Shown: piece by piece, positions 1-9,301 of the stretch
How positions within the stretch are numbered: the first letter of the stretch is position 1
Layout: every line of letters begins with the position of its first letter
Assembly: GCA_023428695.1 (NCBI GenBank)
Contig: JAEYWY010000013.1
Coordinates: forward strand, 1 to 64,000
Direction of reading: 5' to 3'
DNA: 64,000 nt
Source: Bacteroidota bacterium
GTDB taxonomy: Bacteria > Bacteroidota > Bacteroidia > Cytophagales > Cyclobacteriaceae
The notes under the pieces: generated by a model
Databases searched by the model: none
The model's input: the letters and a program-made list of their open reading frames with translations, nothing else
What the model was told of the DNA's origin: nothing
Program-made: the position numbers and the translations under genes

Positions 1-1038
1 ATTACAGGAACAAATGGCAAGACAACCACGACGCTGTTAACGTATCACCTGATGAAGCATGCAGGATTCAAGGTTGCGCTTGGAGGAAATGTTGGCAAGA
101 GTCTCGCGCGACAAATCGTGGAAGATACATACGACTGGTACGTACTTGAGGTAAGCAGTTTTCAACTCGATGGCTGGAAGACGTTTAGTCCTGAAATCGG
201 AATTCTTTTGAACATCACGCCGGATCATCTCGATCGTTACGAGTACGAGATGCAGAATTATGTGAATTCGAAGTTCCGGTTGATTCAGTCTATGCGTGAG
301 CGGAAACAGTTTATCTTTTTCGTGGATGACACCATTGTCCGCAAGGAGATCGCCGGGCGGAAGATTGCACCTGATCAGATATCGGTATCGTTGCTCCCTG
401 AAAGCGGTGCAACGGTGAAGTACAACGGCGAAGCAATGGAATTTAACCTTCGCGAGACATTTACAATCGCGCAGTGGGAAACAACATTAAAGGGCCCGCA
501 TAACCTTATCAACACAATGGCTGCGGTATCAGCTGTATATCTTGCCGGCGCGGACCTAAAGGCGATACGTGAGGGATTGAAAACTTTTAAGAATGCGCCG
601 CACCGTCTCGAATCTGTGGCAACAATAGACGGAGTGGAGTTTGTCAATGATTCGAAGGCGACAAATGTCGACTCGGTTATATATGCTCTCGGAAGTTACA
701 GCGGACCACTCGTTTGGATAGCCGGCGGTGTTGACAAAGGCAACGATTATTCGGTGATCCGTGACGAGGTACAGAAAAAGGTACGTGCACTGATTTGTCT
801 TGGGAAGGACAACGAAAAACTGACTAAAGCATTTGGCCACGTCGTTCCGGTGATCCGTGAAACACAAAGTGTAAAAGACCTTGTGCATATGGCGCTTGAG
901 TTGGCTTCGACCGGAGACGTCGTATTGCTCAGTCCGGCATGTGCGAGTTTCGACCTCTTTAAGAATTACGAGGACCGTGGCGATCAGTTTCGTGCCGCGA
1001 CGCTTGAACTAAAAAAAGAACGTGAACATCAACCGTAG
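1..1038 (+). CDS. murD: MurD, UDP-N-acetylmuramoylalanine--D-glutamate ligase (5' partial)
   Basis: Cytoplasmic Mur ligase that adds D-glutamate to UDP-MurNAc-L-alanine in peptidoglycan precursor synthesis. The reading frame is open from base 1, so the gene starts outside the window; 345 residues are visible. The first visible residues are the ATP-binding loop TGTNGKTTT, which in MurD lies about 110 residues from the N terminus, so roughly a quarter is missing. Further Mur ligase marks are the central-domain segment NITPDHLDRY and the C-terminal-domain start HRLE followed by FVNDSKATN. The TAG stop shares its last base with a possible GTG codon of ftsW. Its place before ftsW, murG and murC is the standard dcw order and separates it from other Mur ligases. 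Confidence 0.96.
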   Translation: MTGTNGKTTTTLLTYHLMKHAGFKVALGGNVGKSLARQIVEDTYDWYVLEVSSFQLDGWKTFSPEIGILLNITPDHLDRYEYEMQNYVNSKFRLIQSMRERKQFIFFVDDTIVRKEIAGRKIAPDQISVSLLPESGATVKYNGEAMEFNLRETFTIAQWETTLKGPHNLINTMAAVSAVYLAGADLKAIREGLKTFKNAPHRLESVATIDGVEFVNDSKATNVDSVIYALGSYSGPLVWIAGGVDKGNDYSVIRDEVQKKVRALICLGKDNEKLTKAFGHVVPVIRETQSVKDLVHMALELASTGDVVLLSPACASFDLFKNYEDRGDQFRAATLELKKEREHQP

Positions 1039-1043
1039 TGACT

Positions 1044-2243
1044 ATGATGATCAAGATTAAAACATGGGCGGATAAAAACCTGCAGGGTGACCGGGTCATT
1101 TGGACGGTTGTGTTTGCATTGTCACTGATCAGCATTCTGGTTGTGTACAGCTCCATTGGAACGCTGGCATTTAAACGCGCGGCGAGTCCCGAGCAATTGC
1201 TCATCAAACATACATTCCACGTATTCGTTGGACTTGCGGCAATGTGGTTTGCGCATCGCATCGACTACCGTTACTACTCGCGGCTTTCGCGTATCGGACT
1301 TTGGGTAAGCATACCGTTGCTTATCTACACGTTCACAAATGGAACTTCCGTCAATGATGCTGCGCGCTGGATTCAGGTACCGATTGTAGGTTCGTTTCAA
1401 CCTTCCGACTTCGCCAGCCTTTGTTTGATTGTGAATCTTGCCAGTATGTTGTCAAAAAGACAACAGAACATCGAGGACATTCGTGAGTCGCTCATACCCA
1501 TCCTTTTCTGGTGCGGAACTATCTGCGGCCTGATTGCCCTCACGAATATGTCAACAGCAATCTTGTTGTTGTTGACCTGTCTTTTGGTCATGTTCATCGG
1601 TCGCGTGCCAATGAAATACCTGGCGATGCTTGTATTCGTGGGATTGTTGTTCGGAGCGCTCGCATTCAAATTCGGTGTTCGTGGTGGAACGATGGTCTCA
1701 CGCCTTACGGACTATTCAGAGTTTGTTCAGGGAAAAAAAGACCCACAGTTCCAATTGAAACATAGCCTTATCGCAATTGCTACGGGAGGCTTTGTGGGAA
1801 AGGGTCCGGGTAACAGCGATCAGCGCAATATTCTTCCCAACCCTTTCGCTGATTTTGTTTTCGCGATTCTGATTGAGGAATACGGTATGGCTGGAGCAAT
1901 CACGGTATTGATGCTCTATCTCACGTTGTTGCATCGGGGTATGAAGGCCGCCTATAACAGTGAGCGAGCCTTTGGGGGGTTGTTATCGGCCGGGCTATGC
2001 TTTGATATTGTCTGCCAGGCGATGATCAATATGGGTGTCGTTGTGGGATTGGGTCCGATTACGGGCCAGCCGTTGCCACTGATCTCGATGGGAGGAACGT
2101 CGATGGTGTTTACCGGCCTTGCATTGGGAATTGTATTGAGTGTGAGCCGCGGCGAACAGGATCCGGGTTGGTCTGAGAAGTCTGAAAGTGAATTGAGAGT
2201 GCGTGAACCGCGCAATGTATCAACGGCGAAAGCTGCTGCATAA
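1044..2243 (+). CDS. ftsW: FtsW, SEDS-family septal peptidoglycan glycosyltransferase
   Basis: Multi-pass inner-membrane protein that polymerises lipid II at the division septum with its partner class B PBP. About 400 residues with some ten hydrophobic spans, the SEDS family size. The family's C-terminal motif is visible near residues 345-370 (GPITGQPLPLISMGGTSM), including the conserved PLISxGGTS stretch. I prefer the ATG at 1044; a GTG at 1038 overlapping the murD stop and an ATG at 1047 are also possible and change only the extreme N terminus. The stop is followed directly by the murG start. FtsW rather than RodA is assigned from the dcw context. Confidence 0.95.
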   Translation: MMIKIKTWADKNLQGDRVIWTVVFALSLISILVVYSSIGTLAFKRAASPEQLLIKHTFHVFVGLAAMWFAHRIDYRYYSRLSRIGLWVSIPLLIYTFTNGTSVNDAARWIQVPIVGSFQPSDFASLCLIVNLASMLSKRQQNIEDIRESLIPILFWCGTICGLIALTNMSTAILLLLTCLLVMFIGRVPMKYLAMLVFVGLLFGALAFKFGVRGGTMVSRLTDYSEFVQGKKDPQFQLKHSLIAIATGGFVGKGPGNSDQRNILPNPFADFVFAILIEEYGMAGAITVLMLYLTLLHRGMKAAYNSERAFGGLLSAGLCFDIVCQAMINMGVVVGLGPITGQPLPLISMGGTSMVFTGLALGIVLSVSRGEQDPGWSEKSESELRVREPRNVSTAKAAA

Positions 2244-3353
2244 TTGAGTACAAATAAACGATATCGTCTGATCGTAAGTGGTGGCGGCACCGGCGGGCAT
2301 ATTTTCCCGGCTGTTGCCATCGCGAACGAATTCCGTGAGCGCCACCCTGACGCCGCGATATTGTTCGTGGGCGCGAAAGGACGAATGGAGATGACGCGTG
2401 TACCCGATGCGGGTTACCCGATTGTCGGATTATGGATCAGCGGCCTTCAACGTCGGCTGACATGGAGCAATCTCCTGTTTCCGGTGAAAGTAATTGCGAG
2501 CTTTTTCAAGGCGCGGAAACTCGTAAGGGAATTTAAACCTGATGTCGTGATAGGAACCGGTGGTTATGCCAGTGGTCCGGTTATGATGGCGGCAACGGCC
2601 GCAGGTATCCCAACTGTTGTCCAGGAACAGAATTCATTTGCCGGTCTCGCGAACAAACAGGTTGCGTCGAAAGCGGCGCGTATTTGTGTTGCGTATGACG
2701 GAATGGAAAAATACTTCCCGAAGGAAAAGATTGTCCTTACGGGAAATCCTGTGAGAAAAGATATTCTCACGACGCGCGAGAAACGCAACGAAGCATTGTC
2801 GCATTTCAATTTCAGCCCGGGCAAGAGAACACTGTTGATTGTTGGCGGAAGCCTTGGCGCGAGAACGATCAACGAGAGTATTATCAATAACATCGGAAAA
2901 CTAATCGACTCCGGTATCCAGGTGATCTGGCAGACTGGAAAGGGATATTACGAAGCGTACCGTTCGCGGCTCGAAGGCAATGACCTGTCAAATATCCGTG
3001 TTCAGGACTTCGTTCGTGAGATGGATCTGGCGTATGCCGCGGCCGATGTTGCGATATCACGTTCCGGAGCACTTGCTGTATCCGAATTGTGCATCGCAGG
3101 TATTCCAAGTATTCTGGTGCCTTCACCGAATGTCGCAGAAGACCATCAGACAAAAAATGCTATGGCGCTGGTTTCAAAAGATGCAGCGGTCATGGTGCGT
3201 GATACCGAAGCAACCATGAGGCTGGTTGATGAAGCATTAAAGCTTATGGATGACAACGACAGGAGAATGACGCTTTCGGCGAACATCCTGGCGCTGGCCA
3301 GGCCGGCGGCGACAAAACATATAGTGGATGAAATCGAAAAACTCCTCGCGTGA
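2244..3353 (+). CDS. murG: MurG, lipid II-forming GlcNAc transferase
   Basis: Peripheral membrane GT28 glycosyltransferase that transfers GlcNAc from UDP-GlcNAc to lipid I, making lipid II. The N-terminal glycine-rich loop GGGTGGHIFPA (residues 11-21) and the second-domain sequences IVGGSLGARTIN and SRSGALAVSEL are diagnostic. 369 residues, normal length. The only start that keeps the N-terminal beta strand is a TTG immediately after the ftsW stop, so translation is probably coupled to ftsW. The stop overlaps the GTG start of murC. Confidence 0.96.
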   Translation: MSTNKRYRLIVSGGGTGGHIFPAVAIANEFRERHPDAAILFVGAKGRMEMTRVPDAGYPIVGLWISGLQRRLTWSNLLFPVKVIASFFKARKLVREFKPDVVIGTGGYASGPVMMAATAAGIPTVVQEQNSFAGLANKQVASKAARICVAYDGMEKYFPKEKIVLTGNPVRKDILTTREKRNEALSHFNFSPGKRTLLIVGGSLGARTINESIINNIGKLIDSGIQVIWQTGKGYYEAYRSRLEGNDLSNIRVQDFVREMDLAYAAADVAISRSGALAVSELCIAGIPSILVPSPNVAEDHQTKNAMALVSKDAAVMVRDTEATMRLVDEALKLMDDNDRRMTLSANILALARPAATKHIVDEIEKLLA

Positions 3354-4744
3354 GAATTGGGCAATACGATAAGGTTTACTTTCTCGGAATCGGCGGTATC
3401 GGCATGAGCGCGCTCGCACGGTGGTTTCTGAAGAAGGGGCTGCGCGTTTGGGGTTACGACAAAACGTCGACACCGCTGACGACTGAGCTTGCAAATGAAG
3501 GTATGGGGATTCATTTCGATGATTCGGTTGACAGCATTCCGGAAGAAGTCAAAAGTGATAAGGAAAAGACGCTGGTTGTGTACACGCCCGCGATTCCTAA
3601 AGATCATTGCGAACATGGATTCCTGAAAGAAAATGGGTTCGTGATCATGAAACGATCCCAGGTACTTGGACTGATAACGGAGGGATATAACACTGTCGCG
3701 ATTGCCGGCACGCATGGGAAGACGACAACATCATCGATGGTGGCGCACATTCTCAATACTGCGGGAATGGATATGGTTGCGTTCCTGGGTGGAGTCACGA
3801 CAAATTACGGGTCGAATCTCGTCATGAATGGCGAGGTGTGTGACAAGATGTGGGTGGTAGTTGAAGCTGATGAGTTTGATCGTTCATTTTTAACACTATA
3901 TCCGCAGACAGCCATTGTTACTTCTGCTGATCCTGATCACCTTGATATTTACGGCGATCACGAAAGTGTGCTGACCTCGTTCCGCGATTTTATCAGCCAG
4001 ATAAACAAAGGCGGGGCGCTGATTATTCATGAATCGATTGAAGAGAAGCTTGCAGAAAAGACAGAACATGTAACAAAGTATACATATAGCATGAGCCGGG
4101 GACAATTTTTTGCCGGCAACATTATCGCGAAGAGCGGATTTTTTGAATTTGACCTTAACGGTTTCGATAAGGTAGAACACATCAGGCTCGGCGTCCCCGG
4201 TTTTCATAACATTGAAAATGCGCTTGCTGCGTCAGTAGCGGCGTCGTTGTGCGGAGTTTCCCTAAAGGACATTAAACATGCGTTGGAAACATTCGCGGGT
4301 GTGAAGCGCAGGTTTGAATTCGTAATCAAAGGAAAGCGCGTGATTTTCGTTGATGACTATGCACATCATCCAAAGGAAATAGAAGCTTTCCTGAAATCGA
4401 TGAAGTCTATGTATCCGAGACGAAAGCTCACGGCGGTTTTTCAACCGCACCTGTATTCAAGGACACGCGATTTCGCGGACGGATTCGCGGAAAGCCTGAG
4501 CCTCGCGGATGACGTTATACTGCTTGACATCTATCCGGCGCGCGAACTTCCGATACCCGGCGTCGACTCCGGAATAATTTTTCGGAATCTTACAAGCGCA
4601 GAAAAGAAACAGTGCAGCAAGGGAGAACTAATGTCAATACTTGAAGATACCGAGATCGATGTACTGGTAACGATTGGAGCCGGAGACATCGATACGTTTG
4701 TAGAACCTATAAAGGAAATGCTTGAAAAGAAATATGAAGCTTAA
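3350..4744 (+). CDS. murC: MurC, UDP-N-acetylmuramate--L-alanine ligase
   Basis: Cytoplasmic ATP-dependent ligase adding L-alanine to UDP-MurNAc, the first peptide-stem step. The N-terminal Rossmann loop GIGGIGMSALARW and the ATP-binding loop GTHGKTTTSS (from residue 120) are present, as are the central ADEFDRSF and the C-terminal-domain DDYAHHPKEIEA typical of MurC. 464 residues, full length. The start is GTG at 3350, overlapping the murG TGA by three bases. The 3' end overlaps ftsQ by a few codons. No ddl gene lies between murC and ftsQ, as is usual in this phylum. Confidence 0.97.
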   Translation: MRIGQYDKVYFLGIGGIGMSALARWFLKKGLRVWGYDKTSTPLTTELANEGMGIHFDDSVDSIPEEVKSDKEKTLVVYTPAIPKDHCEHGFLKENGFVIMKRSQVLGLITEGYNTVAIAGTHGKTTTSSMVAHILNTAGMDMVAFLGGVTTNYGSNLVMNGEVCDKMWVVVEADEFDRSFLTLYPQTAIVTSADPDHLDIYGDHESVLTSFRDFISQINKGGALIIHESIEEKLAEKTEHVTKYTYSMSRGQFFAGNIIAKSGFFEFDLNGFDKVEHIRLGVPGFHNIENALAASVAASLCGVSLKDIKHALETFAGVKRRFEFVIKGKRVIFVDDYAHHPKEIEAFLKSMKSMYPRRKLTAVFQPHLYSRTRDFADGFAESLSLADDVILLDIYPARELPIPGVDSGIIFRNLTSAEKKQCSKGELMSILEDTEIDVLVTIGAGDIDTFVEPIKEMLEKKYEA

Positions 4745-5498
4745 GTTCAATCTGAGACGGGAGCTTAAAATTGCAGCGGCACTGATAGTAGTCGTTCTCT
4801 TCATCGCTTTTACAGAACGGAATCATGACGACTATGCTGTTCGTGACATCACGGTCAAAATAAAGAACGGAGCCGATAATCATTTTCTGGATGAAGCTGA
4901 CATTTTCGCCCTGATGAATGTTGACGCCCAGAACTTGCGCGGAGCAAAGACGACAGATATGAATCTGCGTACGATCGAGACGAAGATCAAGAAAGATCCA
5001 TTCATCGCTGAGGCCGACTTGTACGCGGACTTGAAGGGAAACCTTGTTGCAAGCGTAGCCTTACGGAGGCCGGTTGCCAGAATTATTCGCAACGACGGCC
5101 CCGATGGTTACATCGCTGAAGACGGAACGGTAATGCCGGTGTCTGATAAGTTTACAGCGCGGGTGCTGCTTATCAGTGGTCCCTATGTAAATAAGTTGCT
5201 GCGGCAGGCTAATGTCAACGAAATTCCGGAAGGCGAACAATTGCTTCATCTTGTAAGGACTATTCGCGAAGATGAATTCTGGAATGCGCAGATCGCACAG
5301 ATTGATATCGACCGTAAAGGTAACCTGACGATGTTTCCCCAGGTGGGAGACGAACGTATCGAATTTGGTAAACCTGAGAATGAGAAAGTGAAACTGAAGA
5401 AGCTCAAGATTTTTTATAAAGAGATACTCCCGAAGGTCGGATGGAACCGGTACAAGCGCGTGTCTCTGCAATATGACGGACAGATCGTTGCTGAATAA
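4734..5498 (+). CDS. ftsQ: FtsQ/DivIB-like cell division protein
   Basis: Single-pass divisome protein that links early and late division proteins. 254 residues with a short basic N terminus, one hydrophobic segment (about residues 12-30) and a periplasmic part with the POTRA-like start (DITVKIKNG) expected for FtsQ. The overall sequence is weakly conserved, so position between murC and ftsA carries much of the call. I choose ATG 4734, inside the end of murC, over an upstream TTG at 4722. A 45-base gap then separates it from ftsA. Confidence 0.87.
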   Translation: MKLKFNLRRELKIAAALIVVVLFIAFTERNHDDYAVRDITVKIKNGADNHFLDEADIFALMNVDAQNLRGAKTTDMNLRTIETKIKKDPFIAEADLYADLKGNLVASVALRRPVARIIRNDGPDGYIAEDGTVMPVSDKFTARVLLISGPYVNKLLRQANVNEIPEGEQLLHLVRTIREDEFWNAQIAQIDIDRKGNLTMFPQVGDERIEFGKPENEKVKLKKLKIFYKEILPKVGWNRYKRVSLQYDGQIVAE

Positions 5499-5517
5499 AT
5501 ATTAACCAAAAGGAAAA

Positions 5518-5543
5518 AACAACCACTAATAACTTTTACCACC
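5518..5543 (+). promoter_or_regulatory. ftsA leader with 12-base motif shared with ftsZ
   Basis: The motif AACAACCACTAA lies at 5518-5529, exactly 26 bases before the ftsA ATG. The identical motif at the identical distance precedes ftsZ (6946-6957). There is no Shine-Dalgarno element in either leader. Whether this is a translation enhancer, a transcription start region or a protein site cannot be told from sequence. Confidence 0.5.
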
Positions 5544-6854
5544 ATGGAACAGGAAAAAATAATCGTCGGTCTTGATATTGGTACTACGAAGATTTGTGCC
5601 ATCGTCGGACGTAAAAACGAATTTGGCAAACTTGAAGTGCTCGGTATGGGAAAAGCCGAGTCAGAAGGTGTTGTCAAGGGAATTGTTTTTAACATTGACA
5701 AAACTGTCTACGCGATTGAAAAAGCAATAAGGGAGGCCGGGGATCAGTCCGGAATCGATATTGGGGTTGTAAACGTTGGTATCGCGGGACAGCATATCAG
5801 AAGTTTCATTCAGCATGGTGGTATTACACGTTCAAGTAAGGAAGATGAAATTACAGTAGAGGATGTTGAGCGCCTTACACAGGACATGTACAGGATGGTT
5901 GTTCCTCCCGGCAGTCAGATCATTCATGTTATGCCGCAGGACTATATGGTGGATTACGAAGACGGCATCAAGGAGCCGGTAGGTATGTCCGGTGTACGTC
6001 TTGAGGCAGACTTCCACATCATCACAGCACAAACCAATGCGATCAACAACATCAACAAATGTGTTCGTCGCGGTAACCTTGAGATTCAGGACCTGATTCT
6101 CGAGCCGTTGGCGTCGAGCCTGGCCGTACTCAATGACGAGGAGAAAGAAGCAGGTGTTTGTCTGATCGACATCGGCGGTGGTACTACAGACATTGCAATC
6201 TTTTACGATAACATTATCAGACATACTGCTGTAATTCCGTTTGGCGGAAACATCGTGACGAACGATATCAAACAGGGCCTGATGGTACTCCCTCAACAGG
6301 CTGAACAACTGAAGACAAAGTTCGGTAAGGCGATCTCTGAAGAGGCAAGCCCTAACGAAATCGTGTCGATACCTGGTATTCGTAATCGCTCCGCCAAGGA
6401 GATCAGCGTCAAGAATCTTTCAAACATCATTCAGGCGCGGATGGAAGAGATCATTGAAATGGCTCATGCTGAGATCATCAGCTCCGGTTTCGAAAACCGA
6501 CTCGCTGGCGGTATTGTAATCACCGGCGGCGGTGCACAGTTGAGCTGCCTGAAACAACTCGTTGAATATATGACCGGCATGGATACGCGCATCGGTTATC
6601 CGAATGAGCACCTTGGTAAGAGCAAAATCGAGCAAGTGAAAAGTCCCATGTATGCCACCGCTGTTGGCCTTGTACTCGCGGGATTCCGCTCACTTGATGA
6701 ACGCGAAGATCGTTACAGAGAAACACGTGAAATTGCCAAGCCTGCAGTCAAAGGCAAGAAGTCAGCAATTTCATCAAAAAGTTTCTTCAACGACATACTG
6801 AACAAAACGAAGAGTCTTCTGATTGACGATCTCGATGGAAAGAATGAGTATTGA
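5544..6854 (+). CDS. ftsA: FtsA, actin-like divisome membrane anchor
   Basis: Cytoplasmic actin-family ATPase that tethers FtsZ to the membrane. The phosphate-1 loop VGLDIGTTKICAIVG (residues 9-23), the phosphate-2 segment CLIDIGGGTTDIAIF and the adenosine motif GGIVITGGGAQL are clear. 436 residues. The C terminus (SKSFFNDILNKTKSLLIDDL) forms an amphipathic helix suited to membrane binding, followed by a short acidic tail. ftsZ follows after 117 bases. Confidence 0.97.
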   Translation: MEQEKIIVGLDIGTTKICAIVGRKNEFGKLEVLGMGKAESEGVVKGIVFNIDKTVYAIEKAIREAGDQSGIDIGVVNVGIAGQHIRSFIQHGGITRSSKEDEITVEDVERLTQDMYRMVVPPGSQIIHVMPQDYMVDYEDGIKEPVGMSGVRLEADFHIITAQTNAINNINKCVRRGNLEIQDLILEPLASSLAVLNDEEKEAGVCLIDIGGGTTDIAIFYDNIIRHTAVIPFGGNIVTNDIKQGLMVLPQQAEQLKTKFGKAISEEASPNEIVSIPGIRNRSAKEISVKNLSNIIQARMEEIIEMAHAEIISSGFENRLAGGIVITGGGAQLSCLKQLVEYMTGMDTRIGYPNEHLGKSKIEQVKSPMYATAVGLVLAGFRSLDEREDRYRETREIAKPAVKGKKSAISSKSFFNDILNKTKSLLIDDLDGKNEY

Positions 6855-6935
6855 AACGGCAACCAAAAAATGGGAATAGAATAAGCGTACATAATGATAC
6901 TTACCTGTCAGAAGTCTTAGTCTAGCACCGAAAAA

Positions 6936-6943
6936 TAAATTTG
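6936..6943 (+). promoter_or_regulatory. Putative ftsZ promoter -7 box (TAnnTTTG type)
   Basis: TAAATTTG fits the Bacteroidota sigma-A -7 consensus TAnnTTTG and lies in the 117-base ftsA-ftsZ gap, 28 bases before the ATG. No good TTTG -33 box stands about 19-20 bases upstream, so the call is tentative. A dedicated ftsZ promoter here would be biologically reasonable. Confidence 0.4.
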
Positions 6944-6945
6944 TA

Positions 6946-6971
6946 AACAACCACTAAAATCAATTTTTATC
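6946..6971 (+). promoter_or_regulatory. ftsZ leader with 12-base motif shared with ftsA
   Basis: AACAACCACTAA at 6946-6957 begins two bases after the putative -7 box and 26 bases before the ftsZ ATG. It duplicates the ftsA leader motif with the same spacing. After the 12-mer the two leaders diverge (6 of 14 bases match). Confidence 0.5.
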
Positions 6972-8549
6972 ATGTTTGAAACCGGATCTTACAAATTCGA
7001 AGTTCCCAAACACAGTCAGTCCAGGTCGATCATCAAAGTAATCGGCGTCGGTGGCGGCGGGAGCAACGCAGTAAACCACATGTACAAGCAAGGCATCAAG
7101 GATGTCGAGTTCGTGGTATGTAATACGGACAACCAGGCACTTAACGGCAGCCCTATTCCAAACAAGCTTCAGATAGGAGCGAACCTTACCGAGGGATTGG
7201 GCTGCGGTGCAAATCCTGAAGTCGGAAAGAACGCGGCTCTCGAAAGCAAAGAGCAAATTCGTGAAATGCTGACGGGAACCAAGATGGTCTTTGTGACGGC
7301 CGGGATGGGCGGTGGAACGGGTACCGGAGCTGCTCCGGTGATCGCCAAGATTGCCAAGGATATGGATATCCTTACCGTTGGAATCGTCACGGCTCCGTTT
7401 GCTTTCGAAGGCAAGAAGAAGATGGCCCAGGCCGAACTCGGAATCGATGCCCTCAGGCATAACTGCGATACCGTGATCGTAATCCTCAATGACAAGCTTC
7501 GCGAGATTTACGGAAACCTGTCTATCAATCAGGCATTCGCTCAGGCCGATAACATTCTCACGACCGCCGCTAAAGGCATTGCCGAGATCATCACCCTTGC
7601 GGGATACGTCAACGTAGACTTCCAGGATGTGAGGACGGTTATGCTGAATGCCGGCGCCGCAGTAATGGGATCGGCAGAGACCCGTGGCGAAAGCCGCGCC
7701 AAGAAAGCTGCCGAGGGTGCACTAGCGTCTCCGTTGCTTGACAATCGCGACATCATGGGCGCGAAAAAGATACTGCTGTCCATCATCAGCGGCGTCGAAG
7801 CTGAATTGCAAATGGACGAGCTCACCGAGATTACCGAATACATTCAGGAACAGGCCGGCGACGAAGCGGAAATGATCTTCGGTCACGGTGTGGATCCCGA
7901 TCTCGGTGATCGTATTCGCGTAACCGTCATTGCGACCGGCTTCAACAACAGCGAGATGAAGGCTGGTGCAGTCTCGGAAAAGAAGGTTGAGGAAAAGAAA
8001 GTTCACAACCTTGAACGTTCTCAGGGATGGCTATTCAATGCTGAGAGTGTCATGAATAACGGTGTCAATGACTTTTCGACACGTGAGGTTGAATTGAAAA
8101 AAGTTGAACCTCAGCCCGAGAAAGAAAACGAAAGTCAGACACGCGAGATTATGTTCACCGGACCGTTCACGCGTGTGGAAGCACCTGTCAACGAAACGAA
8201 TGACGACGACGGCGAAGACAGCCTCTTTACCGAAGACGACTTCGATGCTACCGGTGAACGATATGGTGACCAGGTCATCAACGAGGACGGCATGATGGAG
8301 TTGCGCTCGACGAAACAACGCCTTCAGCAACAGGCCGAAGAACGTAAAGAGAAAATAAAGCAGGCGCGGAAGAATGAAATGACCAAGGAGGAATTCAACG
8401 AGAAGTGGTCGTTACCGGCCTATTTGCGCCGCGGCGTGAAGATGCAGGACGTTCCGCATTCTTCGGAGCCGTACATCTCCAAGTATAACCTTAACGACGA
8501 TAATAATATCCTGGGGAACAATAAGTTTCTTCACGATAATGTCGACTAA
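6972..8549 (+). CDS. ftsZ: FtsZ, tubulin-like division GTPase with long C-terminal extension
   Basis: Cytoplasmic GTPase that forms the Z ring. The GTP-binding loop VGGGGSNAVNHM, the tubulin signature GGTGTGAAP (from residue 114) and the strand VDFQDVRTVM are intact. The globular domain ends near residue 325. About 200 further residues follow: a charged, low-complexity linker rich in Glu/Lys, then a conserved-looking tail from about residue 470 (LPAYLRRGV). Total 525 residues, longer than the roughly 380 of Escherichia coli, as is common in Bacteroidota. Last gene of the cluster. Confidence 0.98.
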   Translation: MFETGSYKFEVPKHSQSRSIIKVIGVGGGGSNAVNHMYKQGIKDVEFVVCNTDNQALNGSPIPNKLQIGANLTEGLGCGANPEVGKNAALESKEQIREMLTGTKMVFVTAGMGGGTGTGAAPVIAKIAKDMDILTVGIVTAPFAFEGKKKMAQAELGIDALRHNCDTVIVILNDKLREIYGNLSINQAFAQADNILTTAAKGIAEIITLAGYVNVDFQDVRTVMLNAGAAVMGSAETRGESRAKKAAEGALASPLLDNRDIMGAKKILLSIISGVEAELQMDELTEITEYIQEQAGDEAEMIFGHGVDPDLGDRIRVTVIATGFNNSEMKAGAVSEKKVEEKKVHNLERSQGWLFNAESVMNNGVNDFSTREVELKKVEPQPEKENESQTREIMFTGPFTRVEAPVNETNDDDGEDSLFTEDDFDATGERYGDQVINEDGMMELRSTKQRLQQQAEERKEKIKQARKNEMTKEEFNEKWSLPAYLRRGVKMQDVPHSSEPYISKYNLNDDNNILGNNKFLHDNVD

Positions 8550-8610
8550 AAGACATGTGGTCGGTTTCAACCGATACGGTTTGGTGAAAGCCCAAACCTG
8601 TTGAAGGAAT

Positions 8611-8691
8611 GGTATTTCCGGTACGACTGGTCATTTACTCCATTCGTAGTGGTTGTTGGTTGTAAATATTTTTTGCCGGTACCGGAATACC
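8611..8691. repeat. Long-loop inverted repeat downstream of ftsZ
   Basis: GGTATTTCCGGTAC (8611-8624) is nearly the reverse complement of GTACCGGAATACC (8679-8691), with a 54-base loop. A short T run follows at 8694. It could be an ftsZ transcript end or mRNA stability structure. The 317-base gap from 8550 to 8866 holds this, the hairpin at 8714-8747 and the terminator at 8756-8788, and no gene that I can support. Confidence 0.4.
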
Positions 8692-8755
8692 AATTTTTTG
8701 ACCTGCTGTGAGCGCGCAAATTTTTTCTCCCGTCTCCGGGAGTGCGCAAGGTGAA

Positions 8756-8788
8756 AGCCGGGTGTTGACCACACCCGGCTTTTTTTTT
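8756..8788 (+). terminator. Rho-independent terminator after ftsZ
   Basis: A perfect 10-bp stem AGCCGGGTGT / ACACCCGGCT with a 5-base loop is followed by eight T. It closes the dcw cluster about 210 bases past the ftsZ stop. A weaker hairpin (GCGCA...TGCGC, with CTCCCG/CGGGAG inside) lies just before it at 8714-8747. Confidence 0.9.
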
Positions 8789-8866
8789 ATGGCCCAAAAT
8801 CATTCGATTTCCCGGGTTTTATTTTTTGGTCCCTCGTTTGCATACATCCTGGTAAATACGAGGATT

Positions 8867-9274
8867 ATGAAAACGATCACTCTTTTTGCCATCGCGGCTC
8901 TTACGCTTGTATCCTGTATCGAGTATGAGACAGTATACGTTTATGATGAGCGAGACGCATTGGTGGGCTATTACGACGTAGACGAGTATAGCAAAACGTA
9001 CCGGGAACATATCACGTACGAAATTTACGTCACTAAAAATCCCTATGATTCACGCGAAGTTTATCTGAATGACTTTTATGCGTTGAATACCCAGGTCGTT
9101 GCAATCGTGGACCGGGGAATTATCACGATCCCGCGTCAGATTACCAACGGTTATGAAATCCAGGGATCAGGCGATGTCTTTGGCCGGGAGCTGCATCTAA
9201 ACTATCGCGTTTGGGATTTGCACGGCGACAATTTTGCGGACTATTGCGAGGCAGTAGCATATTCATATTACTAA
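8867..9274 (+). CDS. Small exported lipoprotein, function unknown
   Basis: 135 residues. The signal peptide MKTITLFAIAALTLVSC ends in a lipobox (LVSC), so the mature protein should be lipid-anchored from Cys17. The rest is Tyr/Asp-rich and probably all beta. I recognise no domain. The open frame extends upstream to 8708, but that part reads through the terminator and lacks a signal, so ATG 8867 is the start. It stands alone between two terminators, hence is likely monocistronic. Confidence 0.75.
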   Translation: MKTITLFAIAALTLVSCIEYETVYVYDERDALVGYYDVDEYSKTYREHITYEIYVTKNPYDSREVYLNDFYALNTQVVAIVDRGIITIPRQITNGYEIQGSGDVFGRELHLNYRVWDLHGDNFADYCEAVAYSYY

Positions 9275-9301
9275 TCTGGTTTAAGTATAGCGTTTCGGAA
9301 G

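Noticed and set aside
3146..3715. 189-codon minus-strand open frame
   Set aside because: Antisense across the murG-murC junction, both of which are certain genes.
8708..8866. Upstream extension of the small lipoprotein gene
   Set aside because: The added codons pass through a strong terminator hairpin and remove the N-terminal lipoprotein signal.
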